DNA of 46,028 nucleotides from Planctomycetaceae bacterium (lineage in GTDB: Bacteria > Planctomycetota > Planctomycetia > Pirellulales > Pirellulaceae). The translations under genes and the position numbers were made by a program. The stretch lies in assembly GCA_024638965.1 (NCBI GenBank), contig JAHEJI010000018.1:1-46028 (forward strand). Reading direction: 5' to 3'. A model generated the notes under the pieces. It did not search any database and was not told the origin of the DNA. It saw only the letters and a list, made by a program, of their open reading frames with translations. Below are positions 9,028 to 16,544 of the stretch, in pieces; position 1 is the first letter of the stretch; each line of letters opens with the position of its first letter.

Positions 9028-10203
9028 ATGAACCCGATCTCTTTAACAATTCGTGAAATTCTGCACCGCTGGAAATCGGGTTTGCTCGTCGCGTTGATTG
9101 TGGCGACGATCACCGGTGCGTTGACCTATTTTTCGGTAAATAATGCGGGCTTTCAAAAAGAGATCACTCGCAATGCTCGCGATATCGGTTCGAACGTCGT
9201 GATAATTCCCGCGGAACTCGATCAGTTTCAATACCACTCCGACGGAGGTTACTCGGACGTGACAATGTCGGCCGATTTGGTGCAACAGCTGATTGAATAC
9301 AAGGCCTCGTTAAACCATTTGATTCCAATGCTCGAACGTAAAGCTGAATGTGTGTTCGGAGAAAAAACGGCAACCGCCAGAATCGTGGGCCTTTCGGCGT
9401 CAATTCCGATGCCCGGTCGTCCCAAAGCACCGATGCAAAAGTCGATTCAGGATGGGAAAGTGCAATTGGGTAGCGAACTCGCAGAAAAACTCGGAATCAA
9501 GCGAGACGAGACTCCCGAAATTCAGATTAACGGAGAATACTTTTTCGTCAGTCGCGTCAATCGAGCCAATGGGACCTGGCAGGACGCAGCCGTGTTTTTG
9601 GACTTGAAGACCGTGCAGTCACTCTTCGGGGTTCGGAATCAGATCAGCCGAATCGAAGCAATTGAATGCACGAGCGAACAATGCGAGCTCACCGGGCTGA
9701 AATCAGATGTTGTGTTGGCAAACGAACTGGCTCGTATTACCGACAAGGCTCTGATTCTGCGGCGCGAAAAAATGGCAGCTGCCCGCTCAAATATACGGGT
9801 TATCAGCCGCGACAATCTGCGACTTTTGCAAAATATGTTATGGGCTCTGCTCGCAATCGCGATCATTGCGCTTTCAAGTTTGAATTCGTTCCAGCGGAAA
9901 TCTGAAGTTGGCGTACTGCAAGCTTTGGGGTACGGCCAGTGGCGAGTCGTCATTTTGTTTGTCTCAAGAGCTGTATTGTTGACGATCCTGGGAGCAGCGA
10001 TCGGCATCGCGTGCGGTGCGTTCGTTGCACTATTGCAGAGCCAATCCCTGTTCAAGGCGACGGGTAGCAAGCTCACGATCGACTGGCAAGCGGCGATCGT
10101 TGTTGGCGTTGTGGCTACGCTGCTGGCTGCATTGGCCAGTAGCCTTCCCTCGCTCGTAGCCGCGATGCGTCACCCGGCAGAAATTATCGGAAAAGAAAAT
10201 TGA
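9028..10203 (+). CDS. FtsX/MacB/LolCE-type ABC transporter permease
   Basis: A 391-residue protein with the classical layout of this family. There is one N-terminal membrane helix (about residues 18-36), a long extracytoplasmic domain (about 40-260), and three C-terminal helices (about 268-288, 307-330 and 350-372). The last part contains the conserved phrase KSEVGVLQALGYGQWRVV, matching the FtsX signature that contacts the ATPase, and ends near SSLPSLVAAMRHPAEII. Such permeases move lipoproteins, peptides or other molecules between the outer leaflet of the inner membrane and the periplasm, often by mechanotransmission. It starts 9 bases after the upstream gene, and its ATPase follows 19 bases after its stop. 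The substrate is unknown. Confidence 0.88.
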   Translation: MNPISLTIREILHRWKSGLLVALIVATITGALTYFSVNNAGFQKEITRNARDIGSNVVIIPAELDQFQYHSDGGYSDVTMSADLVQQLIEYKASLNHLIPMLERKAECVFGEKTATARIVGLSASIPMPGRPKAPMQKSIQDGKVQLGSELAEKLGIKRDETPEIQINGEYFFVSRVNRANGTWQDAAVFLDLKTVQSLFGVRNQISRIEAIECTSEQCELTGLKSDVVLANELARITDKALILRREKMAAARSNIRVISRDNLRLLQNMLWALLAIAIIALSSLNSFQRKSEVGVLQALGYGQWRVVILFVSRAVLLTILGAAIGIACGAFVALLQSQSLFKATGSKLTIDWQAAIVVGVVATLLAALASSLPSLVAAMRHPAEIIGKEN

Positions 10204-10222
10204 TCGAAGAGCAGAAATAGAA

Positions 10223-10888
10223 TTGGACAACGTCTTACAAGTCGAAAGCCTCGCTCACTGTTACACGGCGAACGGGAAACAGTTGCAAGTACTGCGCGAT
10301 GTGAACTTTAGCATCGCCCGCTCGAAGATGGTCGCAGTGCAAGGCGAAAGCGGCAGCGGCAAGACCACGTTGTTGTTGGCCTGCGGGGCAATGCAAAAAC
10401 CAACAAGCGGCAAGGTTTTAATCAACCAGCGAGATGTTTTTGATTTGACACCTGCCGTTCGCAGTCAGTTTCGCGCCAGTCAAATCGGGTACCTGTTTCA
10501 GACGCTGCAGTTGGTGCCTTACCTTAACGTGCTGGACAACGTTCGGATAGTAAAAGGCGTTACAGCTGGCACGGCAAAGCAATGGCTCGAACGGTTGGGG
10601 CTTGATGATCGGCTCAACCACAAACCAGACGCGCTTAGTCACGGTCAACGCCAACGAGTCGCGCTCGCGCGGGCCATCGCTCATCGACCTGCACTGGTGA
10701 TTGCTGACGAGCCTACTGGAAACCTGGACGGAAAAAACACGCGCCTCGTTTTCGATTCCTTGCGTGAATTTGCAGACGACGGTGGTGCTGTTTTGATCGC
10801 CGCCCACGAACCGGCTATTGCAGATTTTGCTGATCGAATTCTCCACATCAAATCCGGTCATCTAACCGAATCGAAGGCCGGGGTATGA
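10223..10888 (+). CDS. LolD/MacB-type ABC transporter ATP-binding protein
   Basis: A 221-residue ATPase starting at TTG 10223; no closer ATG keeps the N-terminal strand. Motifs: Walker A GESGSGKTT (41-49), Q-loop Gln 93 in LFQTLQLVPYL, signature LSHGQ (138-142), Walker B LVIADEPTGNLD (D162, E163) and switch His 195. The ADEPTGNLD form is typical of the LolD/MacB/FtsE branch, which agrees with the FtsX-type permease just upstream. The signature has H in place of the usual second-position G (LSHGQ, not LSGGQ), a variation known in this branch. The stop overlaps the next start as ATGA at 10885-10888, which indicates translational coupling with the binding-protein gene. Confidence 0.92.
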   Translation: MDNVLQVESLAHCYTANGKQLQVLRDVNFSIARSKMVAVQGESGSGKTTLLLACGAMQKPTSGKVLINQRDVFDLTPAVRSQFRASQIGYLFQTLQLVPYLNVLDNVRIVKGVTAGTAKQWLERLGLDDRLNHKPDALSHGQRQRVALARAIAHRPALVIADEPTGNLDGKNTRLVFDSLREFADDGGAVLIAAHEPAIADFADRILHIKSGHLTESKAGV

Positions 10889-12501
10889 TGTTTTTTGGCG
10901 GTTCAAAATACTCGCGGCGGGGAGCGATTTCCAGGGTTTTGATCCTGTTGATCGTCTCGATTCTATTGGTCGTTTTGTTGGGCTATTTTGCGCTACGGCT
11001 TCGTCCTGATGCTCACCGCACGACGTTTTCACAAACCACAGTTCGCGTCTACTGCGCATCGGGAGTCGCCCAACCAGTCGAACAAGTCATCAATTTCTAC
11101 AACCAGGCCTACGGCGTCAATGTGCAAATTGTTCGTACTGGCGGGTCGGGTGAATTGGCGGGGCAGATCAAAACGGAATTCGAAACTGGCCTGTTGGGTG
11201 GTGCTGATCTCTACATCACGGCCGATGATCAGCTGTTGGCGAAAGCTCATCACGAGGGGCTCGTCGCCGAACGATTGTCGCTGGCTGAACAAAAGCCGGT
11301 GATCGCCGTTGCCACATCCAGCAACCTTACAATCCGCAATTTGCGCGATCTCGTGCAAATGAACGACATTAAGTACGGCATCGCTTCCGAACGGGCCGCG
11401 ATTGGTAAATTGACTCGCCGTATCGCCAAGCGCGACGGCGTGTTGATGGAATTGGAGTCGAATAAGGCGACCGATTCAGAAAATGTAATGACGCTCGCAC
11501 AGGCGCTGGTCGCCGGGAGTCTGGATGCCGCTGTCATCTGGGACACAACGGTCGCACAGATCAATGAGTCGAACGGTCAGAGTGAGCAGCCGCGGTTGAA
11601 GATTGCAGCCGTTGCCGACCCATTGAATGAATTTCAAAGCAAAATAGCGATCGGAGTCGTGTCGGCGACCGAAGCCCCAACCGAGTGTCTCAAGTTCGCT
11701 CGTTATTTGACGGCCCCTGAGACAGGAAAAGCCGCATTTGAGGCGTTCGGATTTGCTTTTGTGGAAGGTGATTCGTGGGAAGAAGTTCCCGAGATTCATT
11801 TATATTGCGGTTCGATGTTCACTCCAGTGCTTGAGGAAGCCGTTCGCCAGTTTGCATCACGCGAAGGCGTCAATATTTATCCACGTTGGGAAGGTTGCGG
11901 AAAACTGGTGTCTTCGATGAAGAGTATTGACGATGCTGACGTCTTTCCCGACGCTTACCTTGCTTGTGACGTGATTTTTCTGGAAGAAGTCATCGACCAG
12001 TTTGAATCGCCAACGACCGTCAGCAAAAATCAGATCGTGATGGCTGTCAGCAAGGATTTGGCCGGTGAAATTAGGGAGCCTGCGGATTTGTTGGACCAGG
12101 ATTTGCGATTTGGAATTTGTGATCCATCTCAATCGGCGCTCGGGGAATTGACGAAAAAAATGCTCACCGGCGAGCCGTTTGTTGGGTATTATGACCGCTT
12201 GGAAATGAAAGCTGCAGTCACGGTCGACGCTGGCCCGACTTTGATGAGCCAACTTCTCGCCGGCGGATTGGATGTGGCGTTCGTTTATCGTTCGAATGTC
12301 ATGGCTTCTGACCGGTCACTTGAAAAGTTACGGATCGTGGAAATTGATAAGCGTTCAAAGAACGTTGTAGCGACCCAGCCGTGGGCCGTTTCCAGAACCA
12401 CTCGCAACCCTGTATTGATGAAACGATTTTTTGAATGGATTAGTCGTCCGGAAATAAAAAAACGGTTCGAGAAATTTGGATTCGAACTCGTGGATCCTTG
12501 A
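10885..12501 (+). CDS. Membrane-anchored tandem ModA-like substrate-binding protein
   Basis: A 538-residue protein with one N-terminal membrane helix (about residues 17-37) and no lipobox. Two type-2 periplasmic binding domains follow in tandem. The first spans about 51-295 and opens with VRVYCASGVAQPVEQVI. The second spans about 301-538 and opens with IHLYCGSMFTPVLEEAV. Both share the ModA order: an opening strand, a G-x-S-G/G-C-G-K loop, an ADLYITADD- or CDVIFLEEV-type strand, and a late AVIWDT or VAFVYRS strand before a C-terminal FGF..V motif. Family members bind molybdate, tungstate or similar oxyanions, but the ligand here is an inference. The gene overlaps the LolD-type ATPase gene, and the ModB-like permease gene lies 179 bases downstream. 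Two domains on one anchor could give two binding sites, or one sensing and one delivering domain. Confidence 0.85.
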   Translation: MMFFGGSKYSRRGAISRVLILLIVSILLVVLLGYFALRLRPDAHRTTFSQTTVRVYCASGVAQPVEQVINFYNQAYGVNVQIVRTGGSGELAGQIKTEFETGLLGGADLYITADDQLLAKAHHEGLVAERLSLAEQKPVIAVATSSNLTIRNLRDLVQMNDIKYGIASERAAIGKLTRRIAKRDGVLMELESNKATDSENVMTLAQALVAGSLDAAVIWDTTVAQINESNGQSEQPRLKIAAVADPLNEFQSKIAIGVVSATEAPTECLKFARYLTAPETGKAAFEAFGFAFVEGDSWEEVPEIHLYCGSMFTPVLEEAVRQFASREGVNIYPRWEGCGKLVSSMKSIDDADVFPDAYLACDVIFLEEVIDQFESPTTVSKNQIVMAVSKDLAGEIREPADLLDQDLRFGICDPSQSALGELTKKMLTGEPFVGYYDRLEMKAAVTVDAGPTLMSQLLAGGLDVAFVYRSNVMASDRSLEKLRIVEIDKRSKNVVATQPWAVSRTTRNPVLMKRFFEWISRPEIKKRFEKFGFELVDP

Positions 12502-12524
12502 TCACGGTTTAGTTGGTTGGTTTT

Positions 12525-12580
12525 GTAGTCCCGCCCTTAGGCGGAAAAAGCGAAAGGAAACCGCTTAAAGGCGGAACCAC
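12525..12580. repeat. Two-hairpin intergenic repeat, family A, copy 1
   Basis: An outer stem GTAGT (12525-12529) faces ACCAC (12576-12580), with one mismatch. It encloses a perfect hairpin CCGCC-ctta-GGCGG (12531-12544) and a second hairpin CCGC/GCGG (12561-12574). A second copy with the same plan lies at 31926-31970. It sits in the 179-base gap between the binding-protein and permease genes. The layout matches a short non-autonomous palindromic repeat (REP-like). Confidence 0.7.
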
Positions 12581-12680
12581 GAACGGTTTTGAAATCGGTT
12601 CTGGCTCTCTCGAATGTCGGGCAAGTAGACAAATAGTAATTTATCATTCACCATTAATTATTAGGCCGAAATCTTATTGA

Positions 12681-13619
12681 ATGACCCGCCAATCATCCAA
12701 CCCGTCAACCGACAACGAACCACCGAAGAACTGGAACTGGTTCTTTTGGTCGACCATGTCGGGATTTGGAATGGTCTATCTGTTTTTGATCGTGGCGATG
12801 TTAGCCGCCGATTTCCGCTTTGCGACTTGGGAAGACCTGCGGGTCTCGCTGGCGGATGAGCGAGTGCGGTTCTCGGTTTGGCTGAGCCTGATCACTTGCA
12901 CAATTTCGGCAATCCTTTCGATGTGGGTTGCTGTGCCGACCGGTTATGTCTTGGCCCGGCTTGGTCGAGACACGATAGTGCAACGCTTCGAACGTCGACC
13001 GTTTATTCGGCGAGTTGCGTTGACGTTTCGTTATTTGATCGATACATTGTTGGACATTCCGATTGTCCTTCCGCCGCTGGTCGTTGGGATCAGTTTACTG
13101 GTTCTGTTCCAAACGCCCGCAGGTCGTTGGCTGGATCATTCGACCCGCGTTTTTTTTTCCTGGTTGGGTTTTCCGGGTATTCGCGGTATCACTTACGAAG
13201 TCCCCGCGGTAATTCTCGGCCAATTCACGGTCGCCGCCGCATTCGCAGTTCGGACGATGCGGGATACGTTTGAGGAAATCGGTGACCGGCCCGAGCGAGT
13301 CGCTTTTACACTTGGCGCGAGTCGCTTCCAGGCTTTCTCGCGCGTCGCGTTGCCACAAGCCTGGCGAGGAGGTGTCGCGGCATTTACCTTGGCCTGGGCG
13401 AGATCACTGGGTGAATTCGGACCCATCCTGATTTTCGCTGGAACGGCTCGTATGAAAACCGAGGTGCTTTCTACCACGGTCTACCTCAATTTTCAGTTCG
13501 GCAATCTGCGCGGCGCCGTGGCAGCTTCGTTGATTCTGGTGACAGTCGCGATTCTGGTTTTGATCGTGACCCGTTTGGTGACACTCGGCGGTAACTTGGA
13601 ACGAGGTGCCGTCGTATGA
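12681..13619 (+). CDS. ModB/TupB-type ABC transporter permease (molybdate/tungstate-like)
   Basis: A 312-residue inner-membrane protein, with hydrophobic helices beginning near residue 25 (GFGMVYLFLIVAMLA) and near residues 64, 120, 175, 245 and 282. The cytoplasmic EAA loop is visible as ERVAFTLGASRFQAFSRVALP, followed by WARSLGEFGPILIFAG, which is strongly characteristic of ModB/CysT/WtpB-type oxyanion permeases. It is translationally coupled to the following ATPase by ATGA at 13616-13619. With the upstream tandem ModA-like protein it would form an oxyanion importer. The N-terminus is longer and more polar than in typical ModB. Substrate choice among molybdate, tungstate and sulfate cannot be read from sequence alone. 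Confidence 0.88.
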   Translation: MTRQSSNPSTDNEPPKNWNWFFWSTMSGFGMVYLFLIVAMLAADFRFATWEDLRVSLADERVRFSVWLSLITCTISAILSMWVAVPTGYVLARLGRDTIVQRFERRPFIRRVALTFRYLIDTLLDIPIVLPPLVVGISLLVLFQTPAGRWLDHSTRVFFSWLGFPGIRGITYEVPAVILGQFTVAAAFAVRTMRDTFEEIGDRPERVAFTLGASRFQAFSRVALPQAWRGGVAAFTLAWARSLGEFGPILIFAGTARMKTEVLSTTVYLNFQFGNLRGAVAASLILVTVAILVLIVTRLVTLGGNLERGAVV

Positions 13620-14254
13620 TCACACTCAACAGACTGACAATTCATCAGGGCGATTTTTCGCTGGCTAATATTTCTCTAACGGTTCCCAGTGGTGAGTACG
13701 GCATTCTTATGGGTCCGACCGGCTGTGGAAAAACGACCTTGCTCGAGGCGATTTGCGGTCTCAGAAGGATATCCAGCGGTACGATCTTGCTGGACGATCA
13801 AGATGTAACTGGGCTTGCTCCATCGGCGCGGAAGATCGGTTACGTGCCACAAGATGCCGTCCTCTTTCCGACGATGCGAGTCGATCAGCAAATTGAGTTT
13901 GGTTTGGAAGTTCGAAAAATTAACTCGCAAACTCGTTCGCAACGGGTTCAGGAACTAGCCGACTTGTTGGATATCAAAGCAATTCTCCGCCGTTATCCGC
14001 ACGGTCTTTCGGGTGGCGAAAAACAGCGAGTCGCTTTGGCCCGGGCACTTTCATTTAAACCTCGTCTGTTATGTCTGGACGAACCGCTTAGTGCATTGGA
14101 TGATACAACTCGCAACAAATTGGCCGAATTGCTGCGTACGGTTCATCAGAAAGAACGAGTCACCGTTTTGCACATCACGCACAACACGGCAGAAGCCCAG
14201 GAGTTGGGGACCGTCCACTGTCGGCTGGATAACGGAGAAATCGTCGAGACCTAA
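13616..14254 (+). CDS. ModC-like ABC transporter ATP-binding protein without a C-terminal regulatory domain
   Basis: A 212-residue nucleotide-binding subunit. Walker A GPTGCGKT (33-40), Q-loop Gln 79 in YVPQDAVLFPTMRV, signature LSGGE (131-135), Walker B LLCLDEPLSALD (D155, E156), switch His 189. The CLDEPLSALD form is that of importer ATPases of the molybdate/sulfate/spermidine branch, distinct from the ADEPTGNLD type of the other ATPase in this run. Canonical ModC has a C-terminal Mop/TOBE domain that binds molybdate and gives trans-inhibition. This protein ends right after the ATPase core, so that regulation is absent here. Start and stop fit the overlap with the permease gene. Confidence 0.9.
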   Translation: MITLNRLTIHQGDFSLANISLTVPSGEYGILMGPTGCGKTTLLEAICGLRRISSGTILLDDQDVTGLAPSARKIGYVPQDAVLFPTMRVDQQIEFGLEVRKINSQTRSQRVQELADLLDIKAILRRYPHGLSGGEKQRVALARALSFKPRLLCLDEPLSALDDTTRNKLAELLRTVHQKERVTVLHITHNTAEAQELGTVHCRLDNGEIVET

Positions 14255-14369
14255 TACCATGTTTGGCGAGAGGGTGAAGCTTCTGTGGAGCCGTGATAAC
14301 TTGGGTGACCTGCTTCCCAAGAAAGCTAACTTAATCACAAAAATTCATTTTCTTTTACGTTTAAGATTC

Positions 14370-15137
14370 ATGACAACCGACCTGCCCAAGCCCCCTGCCG
14401 ACTCACTTTCCGATGAAGAACGGGCAACCTACCAGTGGCAAATGTGGACGCCAGGATTTGGCGAAGAGGGACAACGCCGACTGAAAAACAGTACGGTTCT
14501 AATCTCCAGGTGCGGTGGATTGGGTAGCGTCGTTGCCTATGAACTGGCAGCGGCCGGTGTTGGGCGAATGATCATCGCTCATGGCGGCAACGTAAAACAT
14601 TCGGATCTCAACCGGCAATTGTTAATGACTCACGATTGGTTGGGCAAACCACGAATTGAGACGATTGAACGTCGGCTAAAGGACTTGAATCCGCGATTGG
14701 AAATTGTTCCGGTTGCTGCCAATCTCAACGACGAGTTAGCAGAAAGATGGGTGCCTGAGGCCGATGTTTGCGTGGGTGCCGCGCCTTTATTCCAGGAAAG
14801 ATTCGCACTCAGCGATGCATGTGTTCGACACCAAAAACCGCTTGTCAATTGCGCGATGTACGATACGGAGGCTTCCATTTCCACGTTTCCTGCAGGGGGC
14901 AAGCCTTGTTTGCGTTGCTTGACTCCAGAGGTTCCCGAATATTGGAAGCGAGAGTTTCCGGTTTTCGGGGCGACCTCCGGAACAGTTGCTTGTATGGGTG
15001 CGATGGAGACCATCAAACTTCTTGCCGGATTCGGCAAGACCCTGGAACAGCGTATTTTGCACTTTGACTTGCGTAATATGTCATTTCATGAATTTTCCTT
15101 GGCTACAGTCGAGCACTGCAAATTCTGTCACGGTTAA
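14370..15137 (+). CDS. Divergent E1-like (ThiF/MoeB/HesA family) protein
   Basis: A 255-residue protein; ATG 14370 is chosen because the family-like sequence begins shortly after it, although the frame is open further upstream. Family features: Rossmann loop with CGGLGS (48-53), the E1 motif DLNRQ (79-83), a crossover region ATSGTVACMGAMETIKLL, and two zinc-type pairs C180-x2-C183 and C250-x2-C253. MoeB/ThiF proteins adenylate the C-terminus of sulfur-carrier proteins such as MoaD or ThiS. Three usual features are changed here: the first Gly of the nucleotide loop is Arg 47, the acidic strand end becomes IIAHGGN, and the Mg-ATP Asp motif (DCTDN in MoeB) reads VGAAPL at 135-140. Canonical adenylation is therefore doubtful. 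No carrier protein is encoded nearby. The context of a ModABC-like importer hints at molybdopterin. Confidence 0.82.
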   Translation: MTTDLPKPPADSLSDEERATYQWQMWTPGFGEEGQRRLKNSTVLISRCGGLGSVVAYELAAAGVGRMIIAHGGNVKHSDLNRQLLMTHDWLGKPRIETIERRLKDLNPRLEIVPVAANLNDELAERWVPEADVCVGAAPLFQERFALSDACVRHQKPLVNCAMYDTEASISTFPAGGKPCLRCLTPEVPEYWKREFPVFGATSGTVACMGAMETIKLLAGFGKTLEQRILHFDLRNMSFHEFSLATVEHCKFCHG

Positions 15138-15177
15138 ACCATACGAAATGTAATAGCAGAAGGCTTCATGTGAAGAA

Positions 15178-16095
15178 ATGAGAACGTTGACTCGACAATT
15201 TCTGCCGAAAATAATCACCTCACTGTGCGTTAGTCTTCTCGTTGCCACGACCGGCTGTTCTCAACAAAAAGAATTTTCGGACACCAAACCGGAAACCCAA
15301 AACAACGTTCACCATATTCGCTGTGATCTAACAACGCCCTTGATGGTCGCCGGGAAACCATCCGCCGGAAAGCGAGTCAAGGCGACGTTGCCCGGATACG
15401 AAGAATCGGACGTCTATCATTCGCTCTATCTTCCGAACGATTGGAAGCCGAATCAAAGATATCCTGTGATCGTCGAGTACCCAGGCAACGGGACTTACAG
15501 CAATAATTTGGGCGATGTGTGCAACGGAAAAGTCGAAGAATGCAATCTCGGTTACGGAATCAGCGCGGGCAAAGGTTTTATTTGGATTTGCCTGCCGTTC
15601 GTTAGCCAGGATCGCAAGCAAAACCAATTATTGTGGTGGGGTAGCGTTGCTGCCACGGTTTCGTATTGCCAGTCTGCCCTTGCGGACGTCTGTGCAAATT
15701 ACGGAGGCGATGAAAAAAAGGTGTTCATCAGCGGGTTCTCTCGTGGTTCGATCGCTTGCAACTATATCGGACTTAACAACGATCAAATCGCAAGTTGGTG
15801 GTGTGGCTTTATCTGTCACAGCCATTACGACGGCACTGCTAATTGGAGTCAAGGTCCAGATCAAAAGAGGGCTAAAGCAAGGCTGATGAGACTTGCCAAT
15901 CGGCCTCAATTCATTTCCCATGAGTTGTCGGTTGAAACAACCAAGAGTTACTTGGAAAAACAAACAACGAATGGAAAATTTACTTTTCAAGCCCTCCCCT
16001 ACCCCAACCACACCGACGCTTGGGTCCTCCGCGACATTCCGGAACGGCGAGCACTACGGGCTTGGGTTCAGAGTGTAATCGAGCAAATCGAATAA
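15178..16095 (+). CDS. Lipoprotein alpha/beta-hydrolase (esterase-like)
   Basis: A 305-residue protein with a lipoprotein signal: hydrophobic core, then lipobox ATTGC with the lipidated Cys at residue 27. The body reads as an alpha/beta-hydrolase: strand YPVIVEYPG, nucleophile elbow GFSRGS (Ser 188), and a late His at 278 in PNHTDAWVL that fits the catalytic His. The acid residue is not assigned with confidence. Related planctomycete proteins are annotated as esterase- or PHB-depolymerase-like, so an extracytoplasmic carboxyl-ester hydrolase is plausible. It lies 40 bases after the E1-like gene in the same direction and could be the last gene of that transcript. Confidence 0.78.
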   Translation: MRTLTRQFLPKIITSLCVSLLVATTGCSQQKEFSDTKPETQNNVHHIRCDLTTPLMVAGKPSAGKRVKATLPGYEESDVYHSLYLPNDWKPNQRYPVIVEYPGNGTYSNNLGDVCNGKVEECNLGYGISAGKGFIWICLPFVSQDRKQNQLLWWGSVAATVSYCQSALADVCANYGGDEKKVFISGFSRGSIACNYIGLNNDQIASWWCGFICHSHYDGTANWSQGPDQKRAKARLMRLANRPQFISHELSVETTKSYLEKQTTNGKFTFQALPYPNHTDAWVLRDIPERRALRAWVQSVIEQIE

Positions 16096-16126
16096 AAACG
16101 AAGAGTTTTTTTATAGCCATGGTCGG

Positions 16127-16152
16127 CCGGAACAAGCTCCGCGCAGTTCCGG
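16127..16152. repeat. Hairpin element with CCGGAAC/GTTCCGG stem
   Basis: A perfect 7-base stem CCGGAAC (16127-16133) / GTTCCGG (16146-16152) encloses a 12-base GC-rich loop. No T-run follows, so it is not a standard terminator. It lies 31 bases after the hydrolase gene and could protect the transcript end or belong to a repeat family. Confidence 0.5.
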
Positions 16153-16288
16153 CAGCGCGTCTCTTCAGAACACGAGAATTTTTTTGCCGCGGCGAAATCT
16201 GGCTCTTTCAGGATGACTGGACCGTTTGCCCACGGGAAGACTTACAAACTGATCACAGGTGCGTTGAGTTGCACCTTTATTTATTTGG

Positions 16289-16344
16289 AGGATGGGCATT
16301 CTTGCCCGTCGTTCGGGCATACGACGGCCAGGAGTGGCCATCCT
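16289..16344. repeat. Perfect three-armed cloverleaf element, 56 bases
   Basis: An outer stem AGGAT/ATCCT (16289-16293/16340-16344) encloses three hairpins laid end to end with no unpaired base between them. Arm 1 is GGGCA/TGCCC (16294-16307, 4-base loop). Arm 2 is GTCGT/ACGAC (16308-16325, 8-base loop). Arm 3 is GGCC/GGCC (16326-16339, 6-base loop). The folding reads equally from both strands. It lacks tRNA hallmarks (no T-loop TTC motif, no CCA), so it is a structured repeat and not a tRNA. Confidence 0.75.
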
Positions 16345-16468
16345 ACCTACATTGCGGAAATGCTAAGCAATGAAAACACAACCTGCTCGAGCCGAGTACA
16401 GATTTCTGCCGCCCGTTTTGGTTTGGTGAGAACTTCGTTCGTCCGGTCCGGTAATGATGAGTCAAATT

Positions 16469-16544
16469 GTCACACTTGAAGCGTGTGGTTTCGGTGAGGC
16501 AGCTGCCTCACGATTCCTGGCCTAACAATAACGCCAAGTGTGAC
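16469..16544. repeat. Nested inverted repeat around an 18-base perfect palindrome
   Basis: Outer arms GTCACACTTG (16469-16478) and CAAGTGTGAC (16535-16544) match perfectly over 10 bases. Between them lies the perfect palindrome GTGAGGCAGCTGCCTCAC (16494-16511). A short CACAC/GTGTG stem at 16471-16487 offers an alternative fold on the left side. The whole could form a cruciform or bind a dimeric protein. Confidence 0.7.

Noticed and set aside
14013-14369. N-terminal extension of the E1-like gene back to 14013
   Set aside because: This part overlaps the ModC-like ATPase in another frame; family-like sequence begins only after ATG 14370.
16289-16344. Possible tRNA gene, because of the cloverleaf fold
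   Set aside because: There is no T-loop consensus, no D-loop GG, and arms and loops have wrong sizes; the fold is gap-free and symmetric as in a palindromic repeat.
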